Part shown: in pieces, positions 1 through 8,286 of the stretch
How positions within the stretch are numbered: the first letter of the stretch is position 1
Layout: each line of letters opens with the position of its first letter
Source of the DNA: Treponema sp.
Lineage (GTDB): Bacteria > Spirochaetota > Spirochaetia > Treponematales > Treponemataceae
Assembly (NCBI GenBank): GCA_016288205.1
Contig: JAEEYO010000053.1
Location: forward strand, 1 to 56,113
Direction of reading: 5' to 3'
DNA length: 56,113 nucleotides
The notes under the pieces: generated by a model
The model's input: the letters and a program-made list of their open reading frames with translations, nothing else
What the model was told of the DNA's origin: nothing
The model's database searches: none
Position numbers and translations under genes: made by a program

Positions 1-501
1 CTTCCGAGCTACACTTTTGTAACTGGATGCGTGGAGGACAAGAGGGCGAATTTTAATGACAAAATCACGAAAGTGGTTTATAATGCAAGTGGGTATGAGA
101 AGGCGGAGGACGAAAAGGTGCGTGATTTCCTGCGATTCGTCTACACCAACGACCCGAGGGATGATGATTTTTCCAACAAGCTTAGTGAGCGGGTTAGGAT
201 GCTAAAGGATGACGACCGATTCAGGAGGGAGTACGCGGCGATGAATTTACGCGAGATGGACATACGCAGGGAAGAGCGGCAGACGGCACTTGCGGAAGGA
301 ATGCAGATTGGTCTCAGCAAAGGCTTGAAGCAAGGCTTGAGTCAAGGACTTGCAGAAGGAATAAAGCAAGGTGAGCAAGAGACAAAAATTAATGCTGCAA
401 AAGCGATGCTTGCCGATGGCATGGACATAAATCTGATTACCAAATACACCGGACTCACTGTTGAAGAGGTGAAGAGTGGAAAGTGGAAAGCTGAGAATTA
501 A
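1..501 (+). CDS. Rpn/PD-(D/E)XK-type nuclease (transposase-like), C-terminal part
   Basis: The reading frame is open from the first base, so this is the 3' end of a gene that begins before the window; a GTG at 31 is only an internal codon. The visible part matches the C-terminal half of the Rpn (recombination-promoting nuclease, formerly transposase_31) family: a helical segment, a charged helix with DIRREERQ, then the short GL-x-x-G repeats (GLSKGLKQGLSQGLAEG) typical of these proteins, then a small helical tail of the NLITKYTGLTVEEVKSGK kind. The catalytic PD-(D/E)XK core would lie upstream and cannot be seen. The last ten codons are encoded by a GTGGAAA-type repeat also found at two other gene 3' ends in the window. 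Family assignment fairly sure; activity unknown. Confidence 0.75.
   Translation, partial: LPSYTFVTGCVEDKRANFNDKITKVVYNASGYEKAEDEKVRDFLRFVYTNDPRDDDFSNKLSERVRMLKDDDRFRREYAAMNLREMDIRREERQTALAEGMQIGLSKGLKQGLSQGLAEGIKQGEQETKINAAKAMLADGMDINLITKYTGLTVEEVKSGKWKAEN
474..497 (+). repeat. GTGGAAA-type heptamer repeat inside the 3' end of the Rpn gene
   Basis: Positions 474-490 read GAGTGGAAAGTGGAAAG, two iterations of a GTGGAAA heptamer. The same 17 bases occur on the minus strand at 44717-44735, and a closely related string (AAAGTGGAAAGCTAAGAATT) at 25386-25405. Here the repeat is translated and gives the SGKWKAEN terminus of the Rpn protein. Confidence 0.55.
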
Positions 502-533
502 GCAAGCTGAGCTTGCGACTTGCTCAATCCTAC

Positions 534-562
534 TTGACAGTTCTCGAAATATCGGTAAAGAT
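534..562 (+). promoter_or_regulatory. Candidate rsgA promoter
   Basis: A perfect TTGACA (534-539) is followed after 17 bases by AAAGAT (557-562), a poor -10 hexamer (3 of 6). Transcription would begin about 569, only a few bases before the rsgA ATG at 572, so the transcript would have almost no leader and the AAGG at 564-567 could not act as a ribosome-binding site. The weak -10 keeps confidence low. Confidence 0.4.
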
Positions 563-571
563 TAAGGTAGA

Positions 572-1534
572 ATGCAAGGACTAATACTTAACGGAAGCAA
601 AAATGTATTTGAGGTTGAATGTGAGGACGGTGCCATAAGGGACTGCGCATTCAAGGGAAAGATTCTCAAGGCCAGCGAGGGATACTACAATCCGCTTGCC
701 CCGGGCGATTATGTGGAGCTGGACGACTCCTCTTTGGAAGAAAGCCGTGGACTCATCGTTGACTTGGTTCCCAGAAAAAATGAATACGTAAGATACAACG
801 TAAAAAAAAGACAGCCGCAGCTTTTGGCCGCAAATCTGGACTACCTCTTGATTGTCACCACTCCCGACGAGCCTCCTTTCCGGCCAAGGTTCATAGACAG
901 GGCACTCGCACAGGCAGAATATCAGAAAATCACGCCGGTAATCGTATGCAACAAATACGACCTCAAGGAAGCGCAGGACGATGAATTCCAGAACCGGCTT
1001 CTCTCATGGGAATCCGTGGGCTACAAGGTAATCCGGCTCAGCGCAAGGACGGGCGAAGGCATGGAGGATTTGGCCCAGCTTCTTGACGATCATCTTTCGG
1101 CACTGGTGGGACAGAGCGGCGTGGGAAAAAGCTCCATAATCAATGTGCTTGACCGAAACGTAGTGCTGAAAACGGGCAGTTTGAGCCAAAAATACGGACG
1201 CGGCACACACACCACAACCAAGGGCTCCCTCATGCACATAGAGATTGACGAGGCACTCATGGGTGGAATCCAGGGACGCACAGCCGATATCATCGACACC
1301 CCCGGAGTACGGCAATTTCTGCTCCACGACATTTCCGCCGAAAATCTCCAGCTCTATTTCAAGGATTTTGTCCCATTCCTGGGAAAATGCACATTCGGCA
1401 TGAGCTGCTCCCATCAGAACGAAAAGGGATGCGCAATCCTCAAGGCAGTGGAAGACGGAGACATCGCAAGGGACCGTTTTGAAAGCTGGCGACGCATTGT
1501 TGAGGAAATGAAATCAGGAACCTGGGAAGAATAA
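572..1534 (+). CDS. rsgA: Ribosome small-subunit-dependent GTPase A
   Basis: RsgA (YjeQ/EngC) is a circularly permuted GTPase that helps late maturation of the 30S subunit. The 320-aa protein has an N-terminal OB-fold region (about 1-70), the permuted motif order with NKYD (127-130) ahead of the P-loop GQSGVGKSS (180-188), then DTPG. A C-terminal zinc knuckle has C, C-S-H and C ligands near residues 273-288; the first two cysteines are separated by five residues instead of the usual four, a minor variant. The ATG at 572 fits the conserved N-terminus (GLILNGSKNVFEV). The gene is convergent with the recombinase gene at 1577. Length is slightly above average for the family. Confidence 0.95.
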   Translation: MQGLILNGSKNVFEVECEDGAIRDCAFKGKILKASEGYYNPLAPGDYVELDDSSLEESRGLIVDLVPRKNEYVRYNVKKRQPQLLAANLDYLLIVTTPDEPPFRPRFIDRALAQAEYQKITPVIVCNKYDLKEAQDDEFQNRLLSWESVGYKVIRLSARTGEGMEDLAQLLDDHLSALVGQSGVGKSSIINVLDRNVVLKTGSLSQKYGRGTHTTTKGSLMHIEIDEALMGGIQGRTADIIDTPGVRQFLLHDISAENLQLYFKDFVPFLGKCTFGMSCSHQNEKGCAILKAVEDGDIARDRFESWRRIVEEMKSGTWEE

Positions 1535-1576
1535 TTTTTTCAGCCCCAAACTTCCTTAAGAGACGAAAGCAAAAAC

Positions 1577-2533
1577 TCAGTCCTTTTTTCCCGACCTTGG
1601 ACACGCCTGCCTGTAAACGTCCATGAGCCGCTCCTTTGTCACGTGGGTGTATCGCTGTGTAGTGCTGATTGAGGAGTGACCGAGCATTTTCTGCACCATC
1701 CTGATGTCCGCGCCGCTGTTGAGCATGGCAGTCGCGAATGTGTGACGGAAAGCATGTGGCGAAAGATGCCGCCTTGTTCCTTCAGGGCCCGTGTAGATTT
1801 TTAATATGTACTGTATTCCATGAGCCGAAAGAGCAGTCCCATGCTGATTGACGAAAATCTGCTCCACAGTATTTCCTCCGTCAGGCTCAGAAGCCGGAAA
1901 ACGCTTTTTTCTTTCCTCAAGATACGCAAGAAGAGCTTCCCGCGCGTCCTTTTCAAGATACACTTCCCTGTCCTTGTCGCCCTTTCCGTTGACCACAGCA
2001 GAGGCATATCCGTTTTTGAAATCCCTGAACTTAAGTCCCGCAAGCTCGCTCACACGGCAGCCGGTGGAATAAAACACCTCGAATATGGCCCTGTCCCTGG
2101 CCGCCCAAAGAAGATCCTTTTCTGTAGGCTTGGCACAAAGCTCATCCACCTCGCTCTGGGTCATGTAACGCGGCAAATCACGGCTCACATGAACGATCTC
2201 AAGTTCCTGCGAAACATCCACCTTAATGTGTCCGAAATGCTTGCAGTAAGAAAAAAGTCCCCTGACCGCCGCCATATAGCGGTTGATTGATGTCCTTTTG
2301 TATTTGCGTCTCGTGAGCGAACCGATGCTTGAAATCAAATCAGATTCCGACACATCAGAGACGAGTTTTTCCTCGCCCAAGCAGAGAAGAAGATGATGGA
2401 GGTCATTTCGGTAGGCGGTCACAGTGTTTTCAGAAAGACATCGCACGGACTGTAAGTACTGGATGTATTCCTCCGCGGCATCTTTCAAAGAAAGTCTTTC
2501 CTTTGTGGAATCCGAATCAGTCTGAACGTCCAT
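1577..2533 (-). CDS. xerD: Tyrosine site-specific recombinase, XerD-like
   Basis: Tyrosine recombinase of the Xer class, expected to resolve chromosome dimers at dif together with a second Xer protein. The 318-aa sequence has the N-terminal core-binding SAM-like domain (about 15-110) and the catalytic domain with R160 (GCRVSEL), K184 (GKGDKD), H260-x-x-R263 (SPHAFRH), H286 (LGHSS) and nucleophile Y295 (TQRYTH), so it should be active. The start ATG at 2533 is preceded by AGGAGG at 5-nt spacing. A second Xer protein lies at 8283-9206. I recall that treponemes keep one Xer gene (xprB) next to topA and another (codV) next to ftsZ; on that ground this is the xerD-like copy, but XerC versus XerD is not certain from sequence. 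Confidence 0.85.
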   Translation of the reverse strand: MDVQTDSDSTKERLSLKDAAEEYIQYLQSVRCLSENTVTAYRNDLHHLLLCLGEEKLVSDVSESDLISSIGSLTRRKYKRTSINRYMAAVRGLFSYCKHFGHIKVDVSQELEIVHVSRDLPRYMTQSEVDELCAKPTEKDLLWAARDRAIFEVFYSTGCRVSELAGLKFRDFKNGYASAVVNGKGDKDREVYLEKDAREALLAYLEERKKRFPASEPDGGNTVEQIFVNQHGTALSAHGIQYILKIYTGPEGTRRHLSPHAFRHTFATAMLNSGADIRMVQKMLGHSSISTTQRYTHVTKERLMDVYRQACPRSGKKD

Positions 2534-2601
2534 AAATCCTCCTGAAACTATTTACAAAGATTATCGGAAAGGCACTAGCCTGATAATGACAGGATTCTGA
2601 A

Positions 2602-3480
2602 TTAATCAGAGCTTGCCTTATATTCAATATGCTCCGTTGCATTCATCTTTTGAGATATTGTACTGTCAATCAGATTAAGTCCAATTGTTTTTGCAGAGAT
2701 GCTTGTTGTTATTGTTATGTCGCCGGAATAGTATGATTTCTCTTTTATGTCATAGTAATAAATTCCCTCGGAGACTATCAGCAGTTCTAATTGATCTTTA
2801 AGAACATCAGGTATATCGTCAGAGTTTAATTCCAATCTGGATTCAATTTTTAGGTATTGCCTATCTTCTGCCAGGTAAACCCCCAGCCCCCTGATATATA
2901 ACTTTCCTTTAATCTGAAGTAATGAACCGGAAAAATTCAATGGCATAATGACATCTTCTTCAAGAATCTCGTTTTCTTTAATTATCAAGCCAGAAGATGG
3001 CATCATCAGTTTAATCCTGAACTCCATATCTTGGCTATTCAGAAATTTCCCGTCTTCTGACAGATATTGATACACTGCTGTTCTTGGCCCAAATTTTGTA
3101 TTTACCGGCTCAGCATCCTCCGAGATGTCATCATTCGGAATGTCAAAAGATATCTGGGAATCAACAATTATATCCTTAAATACAATTTCAGCATAACCAT
3201 TTCCAAGCATATTCAATGTGAGCTTGCTTGTGGTCTTGCTTTTTTGATTTGTAGTACCTGGAAATAAACTTGACTCAGAAAATGAATCATTAAAAGCGGA
3301 GTAGTCATAGGATAGCACATCTTTTTTGGAAAAATCAAAAACCAGTTTTACAGGCTCATATTGCTCATTTATAGTTTTATCTGAAAATATATCACGAGCA
3401 TCTGGTCTTTGCATGATTTCCTGAGAAAACACATTTAATGGCACGATTAACAACAAAAAGATTTTAACAAATGATTTCAT
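2602..3480 (-). CDS. Secreted protein of unknown function
   Basis: A 292-aa protein with a clear signal peptide (MKSFVKIFLLLIVPLNVFSQ, cleavage probably near residue 20). The mature part is rich in beta-type segments and polar residues and has no family motif I recognise. The start is well supported: AGGAGG lies just upstream of ATG 3480. The gene is clearly more AT-rich than topA and xerD on either side, and it follows another AT-rich secreted-protein gene at 42 nt distance, so the two are probably one transcription unit and may have been acquired together. Export to the periplasm or outer membrane is inferred from the signal peptide alone; it has no lipobox cysteine. Confidence 0.7.
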   Translation of the reverse strand: MKSFVKIFLLLIVPLNVFSQEIMQRPDARDIFSDKTINEQYEPVKLVFDFSKKDVLSYDYSAFNDSFSESSLFPGTTNQKSKTTSKLTLNMLGNGYAEIVFKDIIVDSQISFDIPNDDISEDAEPVNTKFGPRTAVYQYLSEDGKFLNSQDMEFRIKLMMPSSGLIIKENEILEEDVIMPLNFSGSLLQIKGKLYIRGLGVYLAEDRQYLKIESRLELNSDDIPDVLKDQLELLIVSEGIYYYDIKEKSYYSGDITITTSISAKTIGLNLIDSTISQKMNATEHIEYKASSD

Positions 3481-3522
3481 GATTTCTCCTCCTAAATATT
3501 CTGCTCTTTTTTCGCAATATTT

Positions 3523-4299
3523 TTATGGATGAATTGTATCGATATTTCCGAATCCAAATATTAATCCGTCTTTTTCTATGACACAGCTGCAGCGAAACTT
3601 TGTTATCAGGCGCAATGATATTTTACCGTCCTTATATATTTTCCAGTCTTCGTTTTTCTTCAGGATTTTCTTAAATTGTTTGTATTCTGAATTTGTAATG
3701 GACACTTTATAATAATAAGGTAGCTGAGTGATTTGGACAGGAACACCGCCGGAATAATCCGTTTTGATTAGTTCGATTTTTTTGCCGCTTATTTCAATTC
3801 CGCTTTCATATTTGAAAAGCCATTTCATGAACTCAAGATTTTCACAATCACTTGATGTCAAAGAATTTTTAATAAAATACTCATCATAAAAATCTGAGTG
3901 CTCATGTATTTCTTTTAGAATCCGAAGTTCATTTAAAACATGGCACCGATAAAATTTTTCAGAAACAGATTCATAAATCCAACAGTCATTTTGCACTTCA
4001 TATTTTTTTCCTTCCTGCAAATATTCAATCTCGTAAACCCCTTCATCGACGCATGCTTTCTCTGCCTCGCTTACAGAAATTTCTTTTGCGGCTTTTATTT
4101 TTTTATCCAGAGAATTTAACGCCTCACACAAATCATTGTTTACAGGGACTGAAACATCATTCGGAGTTGGAATTTTGATTTTTATGATTTCCTCATTTTC
4201 TAATTTTATTCGAATATCTGCCTGAGGTTCGTCATGTGCAAAGACATGCTGCAAAACAATAGCAAATATTAGAAGAACTATAACTCTCTTACTTTTCAT
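3523..4299 (-). CDS. Secreted protein of unknown function
   Basis: A 258-aa protein beginning MKSKRVIVLLIFAIVLQHVFAHDEPQ, a signal peptide with likely cleavage after VFA. The mature protein is rich in lysine and glutamate, contains about nine cysteines, and shows no motif I know; the cysteines may form disulphides in the periplasm. ATG 4299 has a TAGGAG ribosome-binding site eight bases upstream. It is the first gene of an AT-rich pair inserted between topA and xerD. The pairing, signal peptides and base composition are visible; any shared function is inference. Confidence 0.7.
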   Translation of the reverse strand: MKSKRVIVLLIFAIVLQHVFAHDEPQADIRIKLENEEIIKIKIPTPNDVSVPVNNDLCEALNSLDKKIKAAKEISVSEAEKACVDEGVYEIEYLQEGKKYEVQNDCWIYESVSEKFYRCHVLNELRILKEIHEHSDFYDEYFIKNSLTSSDCENLEFMKWLFKYESGIEISGKKIELIKTDYSGGVPVQITQLPYYYKVSITNSEYKQFKKILKKNEDWKIYKDGKISLRLITKFRCSCVIEKDGLIFGFGNIDTIHP

Positions 4300-4332
4300 T
4301 TTTTTTCTCCTACGATTCAGTGAGGACGTCCA

Positions 4333-4349
4333 CGTAACAATGAGTTACG
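4333..4349 (-). other. Inverted repeat just after topA
   Basis: CGTAAC-AATGA-GTTACG forms a 6-bp hairpin 12 nt beyond the topA stop codon, next to the 8-bp palindrome GGACGTCC (4324-4331). There is no T-run after it on the minus strand, so it may slow or protect the transcript end but is not a standard terminator. Confidence 0.3.
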
Positions 4350-4360
4350 CAGCCCCCCCA

Positions 4361-6493
4361 TCAAGAGTCGCTTCCGTCATCGGCGGAATGGAGATAGTCG
4401 CACTCAGGATTGATGCAGCTCTTGTAGAACCCGTTTTTCTTGTCATATTTTTCAACCATGAACCATCCGCACTTGGGGCAGGTTGTTCCGATCGGCTTAA
4501 AATGCGAGATAAACGAGCACTGGGGATAATTCGTGCATCCGTAGAATTCCTTTCCGCGTCCCTTTGTCTTACGAGCGACTATGCTTCCGTCGCAGCCTTT
4601 TACGGGACACTTTGCAAGAGGAATGCTCTTCGTGTTGTGGCACTCCGGGAATCCTGAGCATGCAAGGAAGTAACCGAAGCGTCCCAGTTTTTTGACCATG
4701 GGTTTTCCGCACTTGTCGCAGATTTCCTCAGTCACTTCGTCAAGGGAGCCCTTCAGACTTTCCTGTGTGTCCATCACTTGTCCCACGCGGTCAATGAAGG
4801 GTCCGTAGAATCCGCCGATCATTTTGTTCCACACAAGGCTGTTCTGCTCGATGCGGTCCAAATCATCCTCGACTTCGGAAGTGAATTTTTCATTTATCAC
4901 GTCGGGGAAGGAATCCACCAGAATCTTGCAGATTGTCTTTCCGAGCTGGGTAGGCACAAGCTGTCTGTTCGTCCTCGTAATGTAATAGCGGTCAAGGAGC
5001 ACCGAAATAATCGGAGCATAAGTTGAAGGCCGGCCAATTCCTTTTTCCTCAAGGGTCTTGACGATTGAAGCGTCAGTATAGCGGGCGGGTCCCTGGGTAA
5101 AATGCTGCTCCGGGTAAAATTTTCCGCTGCTGAGTTTTTCACCCACCTTCAAGGACGGAAGACTTCCCGTCACCTCCTCCTTCGCCGAAAGAGTCTTGAT
5201 TACGGAATAGAATCCCTTGTCCACGAGCTTTGAGGCAGAGACACGGAACACCGCATCACCCGCACAAATGTCCGCGCTGGTCGTCTTAGTCTTCGCATTT
5301 ACCATCTGGCTTGAGACAAAACGCTCCCAGATGATTGAATAGAGACGGAGCAAATCCCTTGAAAGATACTCCTTCATGCTGTCCGGGGTATATTTCACGT
5401 ATGTCGGACGGATTGCCTCATGCGCGTCCTGGGCTGATTTTCCCACGGCATACTCAATCTTTTCGGCAGGAAGCTGCTCAGGATAATTCTTTGAAATCCA
5501 CGAGCGCACGTCATCAATTGCGGTCTGAGAAATGCGAACCGAGTCCGTCCTCATGTAAGTGATAAGTCCCACGCGGGTTGAGCCAATCTGGATGCCCTCG
5601 TAAAGCTGCTGTGCGAGCTGCATGGTCTTTTTTGACGTGAATCCCAATCTGTTCGCGGCAACCTGCTGGAGCTTGGACGTGGTAAACGGTGGCTTCGGCT
5701 TGACTGATTTTTCCGACTCCTTGATGTCCGTCACCGTGCACTCACTGTCCTTGATTTGCTCGATTATGTCCTTGACCGACTGCTCGTTTTTAAGCTCAGG
5801 CTTAGTTCCCTTGTAGAGCACAAGCTGGGCGGAGAACTTGGATTTTCCCTTCATGAAATCTGCGTCCAGGGTCCAGTACTCCTCGGGGATAAAATCCTCA
5901 ACTTCCTGTTCCCTTTCGCAGACGAGACGCAACGCAACCGACTGAACACGACCCGCGCTGAGCCCGTTTTTGACTTTCTTCCATAACAAAGGACTCAGAT
6001 TGTAGCCCACGAGACGGTCCAGAACACGCCTTGCCTTCTGTGCGTTTACCTTCGCCTCATCAATGCCCCTGGGATGCTTCACCGACTCCTTGATTGCGGC
6101 CGGAGTAATCTCATTGAACACGATTCTTTTTATCGGTGCCTTGGTCTTTTCCGAAAGAGCATTGTTCAAATGCCATGCGATTGCCTCTCCCTCACGGTCG
6201 TTATCAGATGCGAGGAGAATCTGTGTGGAAGCCTTAGCGTCCTTCTGCAATTCCTTGAGCAATTTTGCCCTTCCGCGCACGGTGATGTATTCCGGCTGGA
6301 ACTCGTTGTTCACGTCTATCGCAATTCGGCTCTTGGGCAAATCAATAAGATGTCCCATGGAAGCCTTTACCGTGTAGCCGCTTCCCAAATAATGTTCTAT
6401 GGTCTTTGCCTTAGCGGGAGACTCCACAATCACCAGCACGTTCTTTGCCTTGGATTTTGCCTTGTCTGCCGTCTTCGTACTCGTACCTGCCAT
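4361..6493 (-). CDS. topA: DNA topoisomerase I
   Basis: Type IA topoisomerase that relaxes negative supercoils. The 710-aa protein has an N-terminal TOPRIM domain (VIVESPAKAKTIEHYLG, then the DNDREGE acidic motif), the gate domains with catalytic tyrosine in GLITYMRTDSVR (about residue 315), and a C-terminal tail with three tetracysteine zinc ribbons, each C-x-x-C-like (CDKCGK, CPVKGC, CPKCGW). The ATG at 6493 is chosen over a TTG at 6499 because GAGG sits seven bases before it. It follows dprA by about 20 nt and is near the end of the division-cluster transcript. All key residues seem present. Confidence 0.96.
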   Translation of the reverse strand: MAGTSTKTADKAKSKAKNVLVIVESPAKAKTIEHYLGSGYTVKASMGHLIDLPKSRIAIDVNNEFQPEYITVRGRAKLLKELQKDAKASTQILLASDNDREGEAIAWHLNNALSEKTKAPIKRIVFNEITPAAIKESVKHPRGIDEAKVNAQKARRVLDRLVGYNLSPLLWKKVKNGLSAGRVQSVALRLVCEREQEVEDFIPEEYWTLDADFMKGKSKFSAQLVLYKGTKPELKNEQSVKDIIEQIKDSECTVTDIKESEKSVKPKPPFTTSKLQQVAANRLGFTSKKTMQLAQQLYEGIQIGSTRVGLITYMRTDSVRISQTAIDDVRSWISKNYPEQLPAEKIEYAVGKSAQDAHEAIRPTYVKYTPDSMKEYLSRDLLRLYSIIWERFVSSQMVNAKTKTTSADICAGDAVFRVSASKLVDKGFYSVIKTLSAKEEVTGSLPSLKVGEKLSSGKFYPEQHFTQGPARYTDASIVKTLEEKGIGRPSTYAPIISVLLDRYYITRTNRQLVPTQLGKTICKILVDSFPDVINEKFTSEVEDDLDRIEQNSLVWNKMIGGFYGPFIDRVGQVMDTQESLKGSLDEVTEEICDKCGKPMVKKLGRFGYFLACSGFPECHNTKSIPLAKCPVKGCDGSIVARKTKGRGKEFYGCTNYPQCSFISHFKPIGTTCPKCGWFMVEKYDKKNGFYKSCINPECDYLHSADDGSDS

Positions 6494-6513
6494 ACGCAAA
6501 CCTCAATCATTTT

Positions 6514-7530
6514 TCAATCGTTCACGGCCAAATCAAAAAGATCCAGCTGAACAGTCTTTATTTTATGTGTTCCCGGAGCCTCGTCCTGAAAACGCTTGAA
6601 ATCTTCATAACCCGATATGAGCGGAGCACCCGACTTTACGTATTCCTCGAAGCTGTTTCTCAACTTCGCCTCCGCAGATTTTCCACCCTTCACTCTCAAT
6701 GCCAGAGCCGAACTCTCCGAAAGCCGTTTTGCCTCGTCGCACAGCCCCGCCTCATGGAAAACCACGTCCCTGCCGTAGCCCAACGCGAAATCCACGGTTA
6801 TCAGCGCACCGCTTCCCGGAGGAGCCTGAGTCACAAGGACGCATCTTGAGAGACCTGCGATAATCCTGTTCCGCTGCACAAAACGCCACGGTTCGGAAGA
6901 CACTCCCGGAAGATACTCGCTCAAAAGAATCCCGCCCGAAGAAAGGATTTTTTCCGCCAGCTTGCGATGTCCGCCCGGAACAACGGAATCTATGCCGCAT
7001 GGAAGTACCGCAGCAGATTTTCCCCCGTCCACCGAAACGGCTCCCTTGTGCGCGAAAGAGTCCACGCCGTAAGCAAGCCCGCTGACCACCGTGAGTCCGT
7101 CCCTTGCCGCATCCGATGCAAAATCAAAAGTCGCCTGGGCACATTCCCTGCACACACGCCTTGTTCCGACCACCGACACGCACGGATTCAAAAGACAGTC
7201 CATGCTCCCACGGTAAAAAACCATGTAGGGCGGATCCGTCATTTCCCTGAGCAAAGGAGGATAAGACGCATCATCGTAACGGCACGAGCGGATTCCAAAT
7301 CTTCCGTCAGAGAGCCTTTCCATGATTGCGGCACTCTTTTCTGCCGTTCTCAGCGCGGATTCCCCGGTCCAATTCTTTGAGCGGACTTCTCTCCCTATAA
7401 TAGAAGAAAGTCTCTCACTAGAAAGTACAGCAAAATCCCCTTCACTGTCAAGTTCTTTCCTGACGAGAACCTTTTCCTTTAATGAGAGAAACAAAATTGA
7501 CGAAAGCGCAATATCTAAAATGTCCACCAT
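6514..7530 (-). CDS. dprA: DNA processing protein DprA/Smf
   Basis: DprA loads RecA on incoming single-stranded DNA in transformable bacteria; many species without known competence also keep it. The 338-aa protein contains the Rossmann-like core with VVGTRR, SGLAYGVDSFAHKGA, LPCGID and the RNRIIAGLS signature, followed by a C-terminal extension that may hold the winged-helix part. The start ATG 7530 lies 9 nt after the stop of the upstream TPR gene and has no clear Shine-Dalgarno sequence, which suggests translational coupling. Its place between ftsZ/xerC and topA matches the order I recall for other treponemes. Confidence 0.93.
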   Translation of the reverse strand: MVDILDIALSSILFLSLKEKVLVRKELDSEGDFAVLSSERLSSIIGREVRSKNWTGESALRTAEKSAAIMERLSDGRFGIRSCRYDDASYPPLLREMTDPPYMVFYRGSMDCLLNPCVSVVGTRRVCRECAQATFDFASDAARDGLTVVSGLAYGVDSFAHKGAVSVDGGKSAAVLPCGIDSVVPGGHRKLAEKILSSGGILLSEYLPGVSSEPWRFVQRNRIIAGLSRCVLVTQAPPGSGALITVDFALGYGRDVVFHEAGLCDEAKRLSESSALALRVKGGKSAEAKLRNSFEEYVKSGAPLISGYEDFKRFQDEAPGTHKIKTVQLDLFDLAVND

Positions 7531-7539
7531 TAAAAAGTA

Positions 7540-8286
7540 CTAATTTGAATACTGAGCGTCAAGTACTTTTTTCTTATTTGCCTCGGCCTGGGCGACTTTA
7601 TCCGCGTTCGGATTGATTTCTATAATCCTGTCGTAAAGTGCCACCGCCTTGTCAAATTCCAGATTGTCGTAATATGCGCGCGCAAGGACAAACATTCCGT
7701 CGGTATCCTTCACCTGGGCGTTCATGTACTGCTCCAGATAGGGAATTGCTTTTTCAGATTCATTCAGCTCAAACACATAAAGCACACCGAGCCCGTAGAG
7801 CGCCCTGTAATAATTCGGATTGATTGCGATCGCACGGAGGTACGCCGTCTCGCTCGTCCTGAGATAACGCTGCTTCATTACCGCCGCAGTGCCGTCAGCC
7901 GTCGCATTCCAGTCTTCCTTCGCATGGGAGATATATCCAGCACAGACCGCAAGATAAAAATAGAGGTTCGCGTTGTTCGGGTAGATTTCCACCGCCTGCT
8001 GGAAACACTCGTATGCCTTTCCATATTCCTGCTCGTCCAGATAGCGCGTGCCGAGGATTTTCCACCAAACGCCCTCCTGAGCCTGTGTCGTGGCAAGGTC
8101 AATGGCCCTCTTGTCGTATTTTGCAATGGCTTCCTTAAGCTCTTCCTTTGTCGTGGGGGAATCCACACCCTCCTCAAGCTTCTGCATCTTCCTGATTGTA
8201 TTGTATGACTGGCCGCAAGACGAGAACAATGTCGTGAACGCTGCCAGTGAAATGCCTAAAATTGCAATCTTTACTGTTTTTTTCAT
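7540..8286 (-). CDS. TPR-repeat lipoprotein
   Basis: A 248-aa protein with a lipoprotein signal peptide (MKKTVKIAILGISLAAF..LFSSC; lipobox FSSC, spirochaetal type) and at least four tetratricopeptide repeats, seen as paired helices such as YGKAYECFQQAVEIYPNN, AYLRAIAINPNYYRALYGLG and DKAVALYDRIIEINPNA. TPR proteins act as scaffolds; here the protein would be anchored to a membrane on the periplasmic side. ATG 8286 overlaps the xerC stop by 4 nt (ATGA) and has GGAGG eight bases upstream. The link to division is only by operon position; no ligand can be named. Confidence 0.85.
   Translation of the reverse strand: MKKTVKIAILGISLAAFTTLFSSCGQSYNTIRKMQKLEEGVDSPTTKEELKEAIAKYDKRAIDLATTQAQEGVWWKILGTRYLDEQEYGKAYECFQQAVEIYPNNANLYFYLAVCAGYISHAKEDWNATADGTAAVMKQRYLRTSETAYLRAIAINPNYYRALYGLGVLYVFELNESEKAIPYLEQYMNAQVKDTDGMFVLARAYYDNLEFDKAVALYDRIIEINPNADKVAQAEANKKKVLDAQYSN

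Noticed and set aside
1004..1414. Long minus-strand frames inside rsgA, topA, valS and other genes
   Set aside because: They have no ribosome-binding sites or family motifs and lie opposite well-supported genes, so they are shadows of coding sequence.
1577..2533. Xer-type gene as the integrase of a mobile element
   Set aside because: No other mobile-element genes or att-like repeats are near, and a complementary Xer protein is encoded beside ftsZ, which fits a housekeeping XerC/XerD pair.
4361..6499. TTG 6499 as the topA start
   Set aside because: The TTG is one base from the GAGG site; ATG 6493 has proper spacing.
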